NCBI RefSeq assembly: GCF_030269925.1
Contig: NC_085124.1
Coordinates: forward strand, 3,906,001 to 3,970,000
DNA length: 64,000 nucleotides
Reading direction: 5' to 3'
Origin: Bombyx mori
Taxonomy: Eukaryota > Arthropoda > Insecta > Lepidoptera > Bombycidae
This document shows positions 35,052 to 47,300 of the stretch, piece after piece. The notes under the pieces are model-generated. The model did no database searches and was not told the origin of the DNA. It was given only the letters and a program-made list of their open reading frames with translations. A program made the position numbers and the translations under genes. Position 1 is the first letter of the stretch, and the number at the start of each line of letters is the position of its first letter.

Positions 35052-35306
35052 ATTTAGAGCCGAGACGCCGAAGTACGACACAAAAAAACGAAACATAAAA
35101 AAAATATCGAAAGAATATAATATATCTACGTCTAGTCAAACCATTCACAATATAATTGAAACCTTGTAAACGAAAAAAAAAAAAAAAAAAAAAAACGTAA
35201 CGAATCACTAAAATGAAATAAACTGTGTTATTAGGATATTAAATAGAATTATTAAGTTTGTACTTATTTAGTTTATCAATTAATAAGTTCACTAGTATAA
35301 ATAAAA
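35052..35306 (+). other. Possible 5' UTR of the start-codon exon
   Basis: TTTGTTACAG ending at 35051 could be a splice acceptor, making 35052-35306 the untranslated part of the exon that holds the ATG. It contains a run of 23 A (35173-35195), so a transcription start inside this interval is equally possible. Confidence 0.3.
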
Positions 35307-35396
35307 ATGCAAATACTAAAGGCAAGATTCGCGTTACGCGCCACAGCGTCGCAATTCCAGGCATGGAGCTCGGCCAAAACTCGGACAGCTGCTACG
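35307..35396 (+). CDS. PC: PC exon 1: start codon and mitochondrial targeting peptide
   Basis: [20 protein letters not shown]: rich in R, K, A, S and T with no acidic residue, as expected for a matrix presequence. Ends on a codon at ACG|GTGAGT. No other in-frame ATG precedes exon 2. Confidence 0.88.
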
Positions 35397-38300
35397 GTGA
35401 GTGAAATGAATCATTTTTAAAATCATTAACGACCGTCTGGTGTAGTGGTAAGTGACATGGTCACTACACAAGGGGGTCGCGGGTTCGAATCCCGCCAAGG
35501 CAGGATATTTGTATGATAAATATAAATGTCTTTTCCAGGGTTATGGATGTATATTAAATATTTGTATGTGTATAATAAAAATCTTACATTTATTTCCGTT
35601 ATCTGGTACCTGTAACACAAGTTCTTTACGAACTTAACACGGGACCAGTTAACGTGGCGTGATTGTTAGTAAATTTATTATTAACAATTTTTTTCTCTTG
35701 GGTTTTCGCTGGTCGTCAACATAATTAAAACTTTTACGGTTAATTGTCATTATATTATTTCTGACGTTTGAAATACTGTACAATTTACGTGGTCACGGAC
35801 GACTAAGGTGTTTTTCGTCGACATTTGAGTACTGTGCTTACTACCGTCGTCTATCTTTCTATGTAAACTATTTCTAGACTTAGACTTCTATTCGCACTGA
35901 AATACGTACTTGTAAGCTTGAGATCTACCAGTAAGTTTACCGGTAGGCAGCGGCTTGGCTCTGCCCCTGGCATTGCTGAAGTCCATGAGCGACGGTAACC
36001 ACTCACCATCAGGTGGGCCGTATGCTCGTACGCGTACAAGGGCAATAAAAAAAATGTTTGTTTGGAAAAATGTAATGACACTTAAAAAATCGAGATTAAA
36101 CAGTAAAGGTACTTAAAATTGTGTCTTTAACATGTCACTAAATATTAGCCAGGCGAACCCATTGCCCATTTGCTGCGAATCGTTTGCCGGGGTTCGTGAT
36201 TCCGAAGTATTGATAGAAAACCAACTAGAAAACCACTACACACCAAAATCATTCTTGATTATATTTTACGTCAAAACATATCAACGATATCAACTCAATT
36301 TCATTTTTTAATATTTTTTATTGCTTAGATTGGTAGACGATCTCATAGCCCACCTGGTGTTAAGTGGTTACAGCAGCCCATAGACATCTACAACGTAAAT
36401 GCGCCACACATCTCCAGATATAAGTTCCAAGGTATCTAAGTCTAAGTAGTTAGTTACATTTTTTTGTTTTTTTTTTCGAAAATCCACCCGAATCAATCTC
36501 GTCACAAGCTTAACTCGTTGTCAATTAACAAAAACAAATGTCTGTCCTCATTATATTATATGGCGTCAGCGGCAATAGGCAAGAGAGAGATAACGAGATT
36601 TATCCATGACACGCGTACATTAAACAACGTAATTAGTAGTACGTCATTTTAAAAGCTCATTTTTTTTACAGTGTTCACAAAATACTTTCTTAATTCTTTT
36701 TTTTTTTTAAATAAAGATTGTTTGTCAAACGTACGAAATATTTCTATTAGCAAGTTGTGACGGTGGTTGTAAAATATATTGTAACTAAAGTGGCTCTCAA
36801 AGGGTTAAGACTGTCTTGCCTCTGAGACTACTCAAAGATGACGTCATTGACGTTGTCATCATCACCATCATCATCATCAGCCTATAGCAGTCCACTGCTG
36901 GACATAGACTTCTCCAATTGCACGTCCTCTGGTTCTCACGTCCAGCTTTTGCCAGCTACCCTGCATAGATCGTCAATTTACGGAGTCTGAGGCCGTCCTA
37001 CACTACGTTTGCCAATTGACGCCGTGATGTCTCTGAATTCCGGTGACCCCATTAAAATCAAATGTCCTCGTCAATCCATCCAGTGCAAAGGTATAAAAAA
37101 AATACGACTGTTACGAAGATAGATTGTAGGTTAGTTACGTTTAGAAAAATGTTCAAGGGCATCCTCCACGTTAGTAATAGGTAGGTTAATGTAATTGTTT
37201 AATGTATTATATTGTGAATTTAGAATATAATACATTATTGAATTAGTTTTTATTTAGTGAATTAGTTTTCGTTATCGTGTTGTTTTGTCGTAATTGTAAG
37301 GAACGTTGTTGTACAAATTCAGCACTACCTATGTCTTGTTTTGTCGTGCGCACATAACTTATGTTGCAAGCCAGATTTTATTTCTTTTTACTTGTGTTTT
37401 TTATGTATTTTTTAGCTTGTGATGTGTATTGTGAGCCTAATAAATAAATTGAAAAAAAAAACGAAGTTCAATAACCAGATAGACCGTATCGGCTGACACA
37501 CATCAAGGCTCCTTAACGTTTATCGATCGTAACATTAATAAGCTGAACGAGATTAGGCATTATCAAGTTTGTTATGAATTATAACGGAATTTGTTTACAA
37601 TAAAATAATATAATCCATCATATTTATGTGGAAATGAGTTTTAAAGCCGCGATAAGGATCACTACACATCACACAAAAAGAGTCGTATACGAGCAAGCGA
37701 GTATATAATTTACTGGTGGTAGGACGCAGAGTCCGCACGGGTAGATACCACCGTTCTGCCTATTTCTGCCGTGACGCGTTCCGGTTTGAAGGCTGGTACA
37801 GACCTTGTACTGTAAAACTGTGACTTAGAACTTATGTGCCAAGGTGGGTGGCGGGATTTACATTGTTGACGTCCATAGACTCCGGTAATAACTTAATAAC
37901 GGTATTAAAAGTTATCAAAACAAATAGTGATGGTTTTTTTATTTTTTTTTATTTTTTTATTTATTGCTTAGATGGGTAGACGAGCTCACAGCCCACCTGG
38001 TGTTAAGTGGTTACTGGAGCCCATAGACATTTACAACGTAAATGCGCCACCCACCTTGAGATATAAGTTCTAAGATCTCAGTATAGTTACAACGGCTGCC
38101 CTACCCTTCAAACCGAAACGCATTACTGCTTCACGGCAGAAATAGGCAGGGCGGTGGTACCTACCCGTGCGGACTCATAAGAGGTCCTACCACCAGTAAT
38201 TACGCAAATTATAATTTTTTGCGGGTTTGATTTCTATTACACGATGTTATTCCTTCACCGTGGAAGTCAATCGTGAACATTTGTGGAGTACGTATTTCAT

Positions 38301-41300
38301 TAGAAAAATTGATACCCGCCTGCGGGATTCGAATACCGGTGCATTCGTATCTAACGATGTCTTATCCTTTAGGCCACGACGACTTCTCGGCCTTTTGGCT
38401 AAGATCAAAGTATCAAAGTGTGGATTTTCTAAAATTAGGCTATCTAACATGCATACTTGTTATCTGTATCGCCAAAGCCAATGCCACGTAAACCGCTATA
38501 ACATTATATAATAGTAATAAAAGCACGTAATTGCATTAAATTTATTTGTTTATTGCGATCGTTCAATGGCGTATTTGAAAAATTTTTTTTGTTGTTGAAT
38601 AACTCTGTCGAAAACCGTACAAGGTGTAAGCAGACCGCGGCTCCAAACAATAGTAGGTTCCGATTACTAATTTAATTATTTACTTTATTAAAATAATTAA
38701 AATAATTAAAGAAAAAAAATATTAAAATAATTCCGATACACCCTGTATAAATGTAGTTTATTACGGCGTTCTTTAAGTACATAACATATTCCTTCACGTT
38801 GTGTTTTAAATGTTTTTTGTTGATAAATTACTAATTAACTTTATTACGACAGTTGTAAGGAAAAATAACAGGTGGACAGTGAATTTATCTGCATATCTTT
38901 ACTGATAATATAAATTGTTTTCTTTCAATAATTTTATTTGAATATTGTGGCGGGTAGCCATCATACAACGCAAGATAATTGACAGATGCCTGAATCTCGC
39001 TTACGAAATTTCAAGATAAAGCGCATATATACAAGTTCCGAACAACAACATTCGGACCGTCGGTCTACCGAGCAATATCATCCGCTCGGTGGAAGATCTT
39101 CCCTTTGTCGTATATATCCCTACAAACTGGTGACCCCGACGTGATGTGAACACGCAACCTCCTGATTCATCATCAGCGCATCAAGAACTTCGGCTACCAC
39201 AATCCCCGCATTCTCGCAGATAAAAGCACGTCATTGACAGTCGTCCCACAGCAAGCCAGCATCGCAGCCTCAATAGGACCATCGCAGCCGACTCACCGCG
39301 CTTCCTGGTCCTACGGCACGCAACTTCACTGCCTCATCACTTCTTCGATCTTCTGATTTACACCTAAACAAATTTATCCTACGAAACATTGACAAGAAAT
39401 AGTTTACGTTTATTCTACACTTGCGGACAAAGTCACGTCCACGTGGTACTAATTGGTTCCGACATCTCGACTTGAATGACCCCAAGATGAAGCAAGAAAT
39501 CGTAGTCTGAATTATAATTTAAAACGTTCATCGCTATGACGGACACTGTGTCCACGACATACTTTTCCTTAGGGCCGCACTAATTAGTCAAGAATCGTCC
39601 AAAAATAGTTCAGTTGTTTTTTTTTGCAAATATTGTCAGGAAATAAGTCAAAAATAATGAGCGATTTACGGAAACAGTGATAACTGATTATTTTCCGGGG
39701 GATGTCAAATGGCAGACACGCCCCGCCCCGACCTAGTGGTGTCCGTTGTGACCCACTGGGCTAAACATGGTTGTTACTCTGTCGTTCAACGTGTCAAAAA
39801 GACCCGCCCTCCCTTTAGCTGACAATTATAATCACTTCATTCTCAGTTAAATGGCTAGGGTTATCACTGTTTGCTTTTACATTCTAATTTTTTTTTATAT
39901 TTCTTAAATTCTAGGACTCGAAGATAGTGGAATACAAACCAATCAGAAGCGTTCTTGTTGCGAATCGCGGCGAAATCGCCATACGTGTGTTCCGAGCTTG
40001 CACGGAACTAGGCATCCGTTCTGTGGCTATTTACAGCGAACAAGACAAACTGCAAATGCACAGGTATGGAGAGGACACAGAAACGTTAAAACAACATTAT
40101 TTGTGAGAAAAGAGATGTGATTGACGTCTGTAATTTAAGAGGCTGCAACAACACCGCGTACTGGTGGTAGGACCTCTTGTGAGTCCGCGCGGATAGGTAC
40201 CACCACCCTGCCTATTTCTGCCATAAAGCAGTAATGCGTTTCGGTTTGAAGGGCGGGGCAGCCGTTGTAACTATACTTGAGACCTTAGAACTTATATCTC
40301 AAGGTGGGTGGCGCATTTACGTCATAAATGTCTATGGGCTCCAATAACCACTTAACACCAGGTGGGCTATGAGCTCGTCCAAACATCTAAGCAATAAAAA
40401 AAATAAAAAAATGACTTGTGTAATTCTTATCGGTGTAAGCGGACAGTAATGCTCTTGGTCTGTCGCTAGGTGCTTACGAGGCACATAGATATCATAAAGT
40501 GAAAGATGACATTTGACTTTGAGATTTGAGATCGGAATCTTTTTTTTATTTTGCGTACTATGTCTGCTCCAGCCATTGAGAAGTCTTGCGTCGCGATCTC
40601 TAAATAATGATAAACATATGTACAGTTTTATATACCTCCCTCCACCGATAACTTACACGCAAACACAGTGGATTGTTTTTTGAAATTGATGGATTTGACA
40701 CTTCCTATTTAATTTTGACTTACTCGCTTTAATGATTTATTAATTGACTTTTTTAGACAAAAAGCCGACGAATCGTATATAGTCGGAAAAGGTCTGCCAC
40801 CAGTCGAGGCCTACCTCAGCATCCCGGAGATCATCAGGGTTGCGAAGGAGAACGACGTTGACGCCGTACATCCCGGCTACGGTCTTTTATCTGAAAGGTA
40901 TGTCCATAAAAAATACACGAGTAAACCGCGATAAATTAATTAGAAGAATATATGCGCAGAGTTGTGGGCATTGGATGGAGAGGAGAGGCCCAGGATCGGG
41001 TCCAACAGTGGACTAAATATTTAGCTGAAGCTGTTAAATAATATCTTTTAATTCGCGTCCTTACGAATCCATCAGATCCAATAAGCTTTGCATTAGATAC
41101 CTTCAGCTCTAACACTAGGAGCAGGCTGAGGAACTCCGGTAACCGTACTCGTCGAACACGTCAAAGAGGTCGACGTGCAACCGAACCCATGCATCAGCTC
41201 GCTGAGTTTCTCGCCGGATCTTTCCAGCGGGTCGCGATTGCGATCCGGTAGTAGATGCATTCGCTAATCAGCTGCTGTTGAGTTATTAGGTCTCCTTCGG

Positions 41301-44300
41301 AGGCGTTCGGGCAGCTGTTAGAAAATCCCACCCCTTCTGGCTGAGCCTTTGCTCGCCCACCTGTCCTGGTAAAACTGGAAAGGCCACCGGGCCCCAGTAA
41401 TCCTACAATCCTAAAAAAAAAAAATATTTTAATAATAAACCATTGATAAATATAGACTTAGTATAAACAGCTGCATCCAAACCCTGCAGGGCCGATTTCG
41501 CCCAGGCCATCATTAATGCCGGTCTGCGGTTCATCGGGCCCTCGCCGAAGGTCGTGCAGCAGATGGGAGACAAAGTAGCCGCCAGAAAAGCTGCCATCGA
41601 AGCAAGTAAGTTTTCTTGTTTACAATTTACAATGTGAATGTTTTGTTATTTATCTTCTCCAGGTTCGAATGTTACTGATACAACAAATTAACATCTGTGA
41701 TGGAAAATGAAGTATCCTTGCACCGTTTGGACGTCACGAAAGGAAGAGTTAGGCTTACATCTAGCGCCAAATGACTAAATGTTAGCGCCAATAAAACCAA
41801 TGAATTATTTATAGTTTGTGTACCCTCTTATAGTGCGAAAGAAGCGAACCAACTTTACATAACGCAGCATTGGTAGATTTATGTTGATAATTGACTCCAG
41901 CTAGATTTTCAACTCTTTGCAGACACCTCAAATAATTATATTATATAAGAATTTAAAATATAATAAAGACAAGGTAATAAAAAATATAAATATCAAGAAA
42001 GGTGAATAATGAGGAAAATATCATAATGAAAATGATTCGATTTCTACATATTATCTCTATGTGTTGTACAATGATGTAAACTCATTCGCGAAGCAGCTGC
42101 CCTCGAGTTGTTAAGTCTCCTGAGGAGACGCTCAGGCAGCTAGTTAGCAAATACCATGTCTTCTGGCTGTGCCCGTGCTCGCCCACCTATCCTGGTGAAA
42201 CCGGAAAGTCCTTCGGGAAACTAGTAATTTTCCATTAAAAAAAACAATGACGTCAATTTTCATGAATTATACCGCAAATTTTAAACCAACTAGTGCTCTA
42301 TAAATAGTCGTCATCAAAAACTCAAATTTCTCTGAAACCTTAAGACTTCAATAACCAATTTCAAATATTCATTAAACGAATCATCTCTAAAAAATTAGCT
42401 TTAATAGGCACTAACTACATTATTGACACATCCAGTTATTATGAGATCATGGGTCATTCGAAAACTATTTTTTTATTACATAATTGACTTCAAGATTAAA
42501 TTCTTTTGACATTTGTATTATTATTTTTTTGTAACAATCTATCTATCTATATATAAATATAAAAATGAATTGCTGTTCGTTAGTCTCGCTAAAACTCGAG
42601 AACGGCTGGACCGATTTGGTTAATTTTGATCTTGAATTATTTGTGGAAGTCCAGAGAAGGCTTAAAATGTAGATAAATATGAAAAGGCTCGGAATTAAAT
42701 AAAAATAACAATTTTGTTTTTCCTTTGATATGTCCGCCGTGGGACGGATTCCTTTTGTTTGTTTTAAGTTTATTTTGTACAAAAGTTCAGGTCTTTTATT
42801 TATCGATTGAGGCACTACGAAGTCTGCCGCGTCAGCTAGTATTGTAATAATTTCGTTCATTACAGAGGTGCCGATTGTTCCCGGAACCGATGGTCCGGTC
42901 ACAACGAAAGAGGAGGCTGTGGAGTTCTGCAAAAGTCACGGTCTTCCGGTTATCTTAAAGGTGCCTATTTCTTATTTATTTTTCATTTGAGTTAACATAT
43001 ATTTCATTGGGCTAATCATATATATAGGGCATGCGTATCATCAACGACACCGGAAAAGTTTCAACATATCCAAGTATTTAGGTACCCAGCTAGCCTTGAT
43101 TGTGCTTAGTGCGAATTTTTTAACTTTCTCGATAGCGTAAAAGTTAACTAAAATTTGTCTGGAGTTGAAACGTTTGCCTACGTTTGCCGTTAGGGGCGCT
43201 GTTTTGTTTTGAGTCTTAAATCTAATTATACCATAAATTTTCGGACTCGTTGCTAGAATTGATATCGCTCTAAAGTCTAAAGCAATGTTAAATTTTAAAC
43301 ACATTGTTTTCATAATTTACAATTTATTGACTTTGTTTCAATCATGAGTTATAGTAATTGTATTACTGGTGGTAGGACCTCTTATGAGTCCGCGCGGGTA
43401 GGTACCACCGCCCTGCCTATTTCTGCCGTGAAGCAGTAATGCGTTTCGGTTTGAAGGGTAGGGCAGCCGTTGTAACTATACTGAGATCTTAGAACTTATA
43501 TCTCAAAAGGTGGGTGGCGCATTTACGTTGTAAATGTCTATGGGATCTAGTAACCACTTAACACCAGGTGGGCTGTGAGCTCGTCCACCCATCTAAGCAA
43601 TAAAAAAAAAAGTGTGTTAATTACAAATTGTATTCAGGCTGCGTACGGAGGCGGCGGTCGTGGTATGAGGGTGGTCCGTAAGATGGAAGAAGTGCCTTCG
43701 GCTTTCGAACGAGCTTCTTCAGAAGCTCTCGGCGCTTTCGGCAACGGTTCCATGTTTATCGAACGATTCATCGAACGACCCCGGCACATCGAAGTGCAGT
43801 TGTTGGGTGAGTTTTTTAAACTCTGTTTATGTGTATGAATTTAATAAAAAAACAGTTCAATTTAGGAGACAAATATACAGCAAACAAAGTGAATGAAATT
43901 ATTGTTAAAAAATGGTGCGCATGCAACTTGGTGCATGTGAAAGAAGCGAAACTTCTTTTGCGGTCTGTAGTTTTGTTTTCTTCATTTCTCATCCTTAAAC
44001 CAAATATCTCTTGTAATAAGCTGTGTATAAGAGAAACAACCTAGTTCGTATTCACCTAGTTCGTATTCACCGCGGTCTAGTGGTTCACGAGACGCCCTAT
44101 TTTCTCGCTCTCGCTCATCCTAAGTTGTATATTTTCTTTCTAGCCGTAACGAATCTGTCGTGAATTAAATTTTAATTTCAACGTGCCTAAAGAAGTTTCA
44201 CTTCGAAAATGCAAAATTCTGAAAACATGAAATCGTGTTTGTTAACAGGCGACAAAGCCGGCAACGTTGTGCATTTATACGAACGGGATTGTTCAGTACA

Positions 44301-47300
44301 GAGGAGACATCAGAAAGTCGTCGAAATTGCTCCTGCACCGAAACTGGACCCTAAGGTTTGACAATTATATTATAACGTCTTGGATTTAATGTTCACACTG
44401 CCACTCAAATGATATCAGACGGTTTGAATTCTTTTAAACGATAAATTGTGGTAAGAGCATCTCTTGAGCTATTGACTGGCTGAACCCAAGCCCGACCGTC
44501 TTGACGAAGTTCTTCTTTTTTTTTTTCTCCTACCTATATTTATAGCCTTGAGAGGCTATTTCAGCTCCGCCTTGACGTGTAGGTTCATGGAGCTCAAAAC
44601 GCGAGTGTTGCTAACAGTCGCCCTAGCAAAAGCAGTGCTTCGCAGAATCTACCACCGGATTGGAAACGCGACCCACTGAGAAGATCCGGCGAGAAACTCA
44701 GTGGGCTGTGTCTATGGGTTAATTTACTCGTCGAGCCCTTTTTCGGCAAAGACTGCGACCGGAGACGAAGCTCGAAATCCCTCCGGGCCACCAGCAGTTT
44801 TCCGTCATAATACATTTTTAAATCTACCCTCATATGTATAAAATTGGCAGATTCGTCAGAAAATGGTCGAGTGCGCCACACATCTGGCGCGGCACGTCGG
44901 CTACGAGAACGCCGGCACGGTCGAGTTCCTGCTCGACGACAAGGGGAACTTCTACTTCATCGAGGTCAACGCCAGGTGAGCGTTTCAAACACTGACTGCT
45001 GCACGTCACTATACGACATGTCAGATAACGTTGGCTCTGCTCAACAAAAATAGTTGTTATGCGCATACGTTTATAGTTTATTTTGTCTTTTCATTGCGGT
45101 CTCTACTAGAACTAGACTAGTTTTTAGGAGACTCAACGAAGCGCCGTGCTCGACAATCAAATGAAAGCTAGCCTAAACTCTTTATCTTCCTCGACATGGA
45201 AACGTAATAATATGACAAACTTCTAGATGTCTTTCTTCCATATATAAATATAATATCACAATTTTTCATAATTTCATTATATTATATTCATCTGAAATTA
45301 ATATTTTCAGATTGCAAGTAGAGCATACCATAACAGAAGAAGTCACAGGTATCGACCTAGTACAGTCACAGATACGTATCGCCGAGGGGATGACCCTGCC
45401 CGAACTAGGGTTGACGCAGGATAAAATACAAGCACAGGGATACGCGATACAATGTCGTGTTACTACCGAAGATCCGGCCAATAACTTCCAGCCCAGTACG
45501 GGCAGGATCGAGGTGTTCAGGTAAGGGATTCATTTATCAAATGGGAGTTTTTTAGCTTCCTTTCGTTTGCCCCTAGGGACGCTATTCCAACTCCATACAA
45601 ATTTGAGTTAACTTTTACGCGATCGAGAAGTTAAAAACCCTCGCTGAGCGCACTGATATTAAGTGTATATACATAAGTTATAACTTAAATTGTATGTTAG
45701 TCATCTTTACCCTTCTTGGTACTTTATTTTCTATTTACATAAAGACTTGAACGCCAATAACGAAATCTTCAAAGATTTTACTTCACGTCACCCCGAAGCT
45801 CAATCACGTGTGACGTCATACGTGGCTAGTCACTTCGTTGTAGTGGGTGAACTATAAATTTTACGCCTCGAGTTTTAAAATGTATATATTACAGATCCGG
45901 TGAAGGGATGGGAATCCGTCTCGACTCAGCCTCCACGTACGCCGGCGCCGTCATCTCTCCGTACTACGACTCTTTACTTGTCAAAGTAAGCAGAAATATT
46001 AAATTGACAAATTAAGAAACACCCCTAGTGCATAGATACGGGACAAACTTTAGTTTTATACATCTGTATAAATAAATGAAATTGAAATGTCTGTTTGTAA
46101 TATTAAAATAACCGCATTTTACTACATGCATATGAATGTATGGTACATGCAATATCAAAATAACATTTTTTACAATTTTCGTCTGCGTGTCTGTTTGTTT
46201 GTTCCCGGCTAATCTCTGAAACGGCTCGACCAATTTTTACGGGACTTTCCCTGGCCGATAGCTGATGTCAAGGAATAACTTATATTTTGTTAAATTCCAC
46301 GCGAACGAAGACGCGGCTACAACTTGTTAGATATATAATTATGAGTATGTTTATAGGTGATCTCTCACGCTCACGACCTACCCTCGTCGGCGGCCAAAAT
46401 GAATAGAGCCCTCCGCGAGTTCCGCATCCGAGGCGTCAAGACCAACATCCCCTTCTTACTCAACGTGCTCGAGAACCAGAAATTCCTAAACGGTAAGTCT
46501 AGCTGCTATCAGATTGTCTTTTCTTATTGATCGTGACACTGTTAGTGACACGTCGCGGTCCTCTCCAGGGTCCGAGGAGGTCAGTGACATTGCGTGGGGT
46601 GCGCCGGGTGGTCTGACATTTCGTCTCGTCAAATGATGATTTTAAAAGTGAGGAGTAGGTATATTGCAGCAGAAGTAGAACTTCTCACTTTTAATTCTAT
46701 ATATTAATACGTGAAGCAAAAACTTGTACCCTTTTTGCATTGAAAATTCATTTTCATTTCATGCATTTCATTTTGCAATGAAAATTGCGCGGTAGGAGAA
46801 TAATGCAATTTCCCACACTTATAGAGAATATCGAGAAGGAGTGCACAAGCCTAATTGTTTTTTTAAGTTATGCATATAAAATATATTAAATCAATAAAAA
46901 AAAACATTACACACACTACCATGTATGTGACACACACACGCATACTTAAATACTATTTGGTTTATTTTTAAAGTCTGTGGTCAAAGTGAGAATAGATTAA
47001 TATTGTCTTGTCTTTAAAATTATTTGTCTATAGTGTAGTTTTGGCGAATTCTGTGATTATGGAACAATGATTATTATAAAAATATGACAATAGAACCATA
47101 ATGATGTTCAAACTTATAATTTAAATTAATTGTGGTCGAATTTCGATTATTCGGCGACCACTATATTCCAATTACGAAGTCCCTTTTGACACTTCTTAGA
47201 ACGTTTCGCATAATTTGAAATAATAATCATTTTTTGTTCATGGTCGTGAACATCATTTAAAATATACACAATCAGTCTAAATCATTATACAATTAATTCA

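Noticed and set aside
35431..35503. A functional tRNA gene
   Set aside because: A and B boxes are present but the acceptor stem does not pair and a SINE body follows.
36870..36893. CAT microsatellite as a CRISPR-like or regulatory array
   Set aside because: Simple repeat belonging to an RTE-type LINE tail; there are no unique spacers between regular repeats anywhere in the window.
38383..38411. A functional U2 snRNA gene
   Set aside because: Only the first 29 or so bases match; the rest of U2 and an snRNA promoter are absent.
40950..41045. RTE-like LINE fragment in PC intron 3
   Set aside because: GGATGGAGAGGAGAGGCCC vaguely resembles the family, but the similarity is too short to support a feature.
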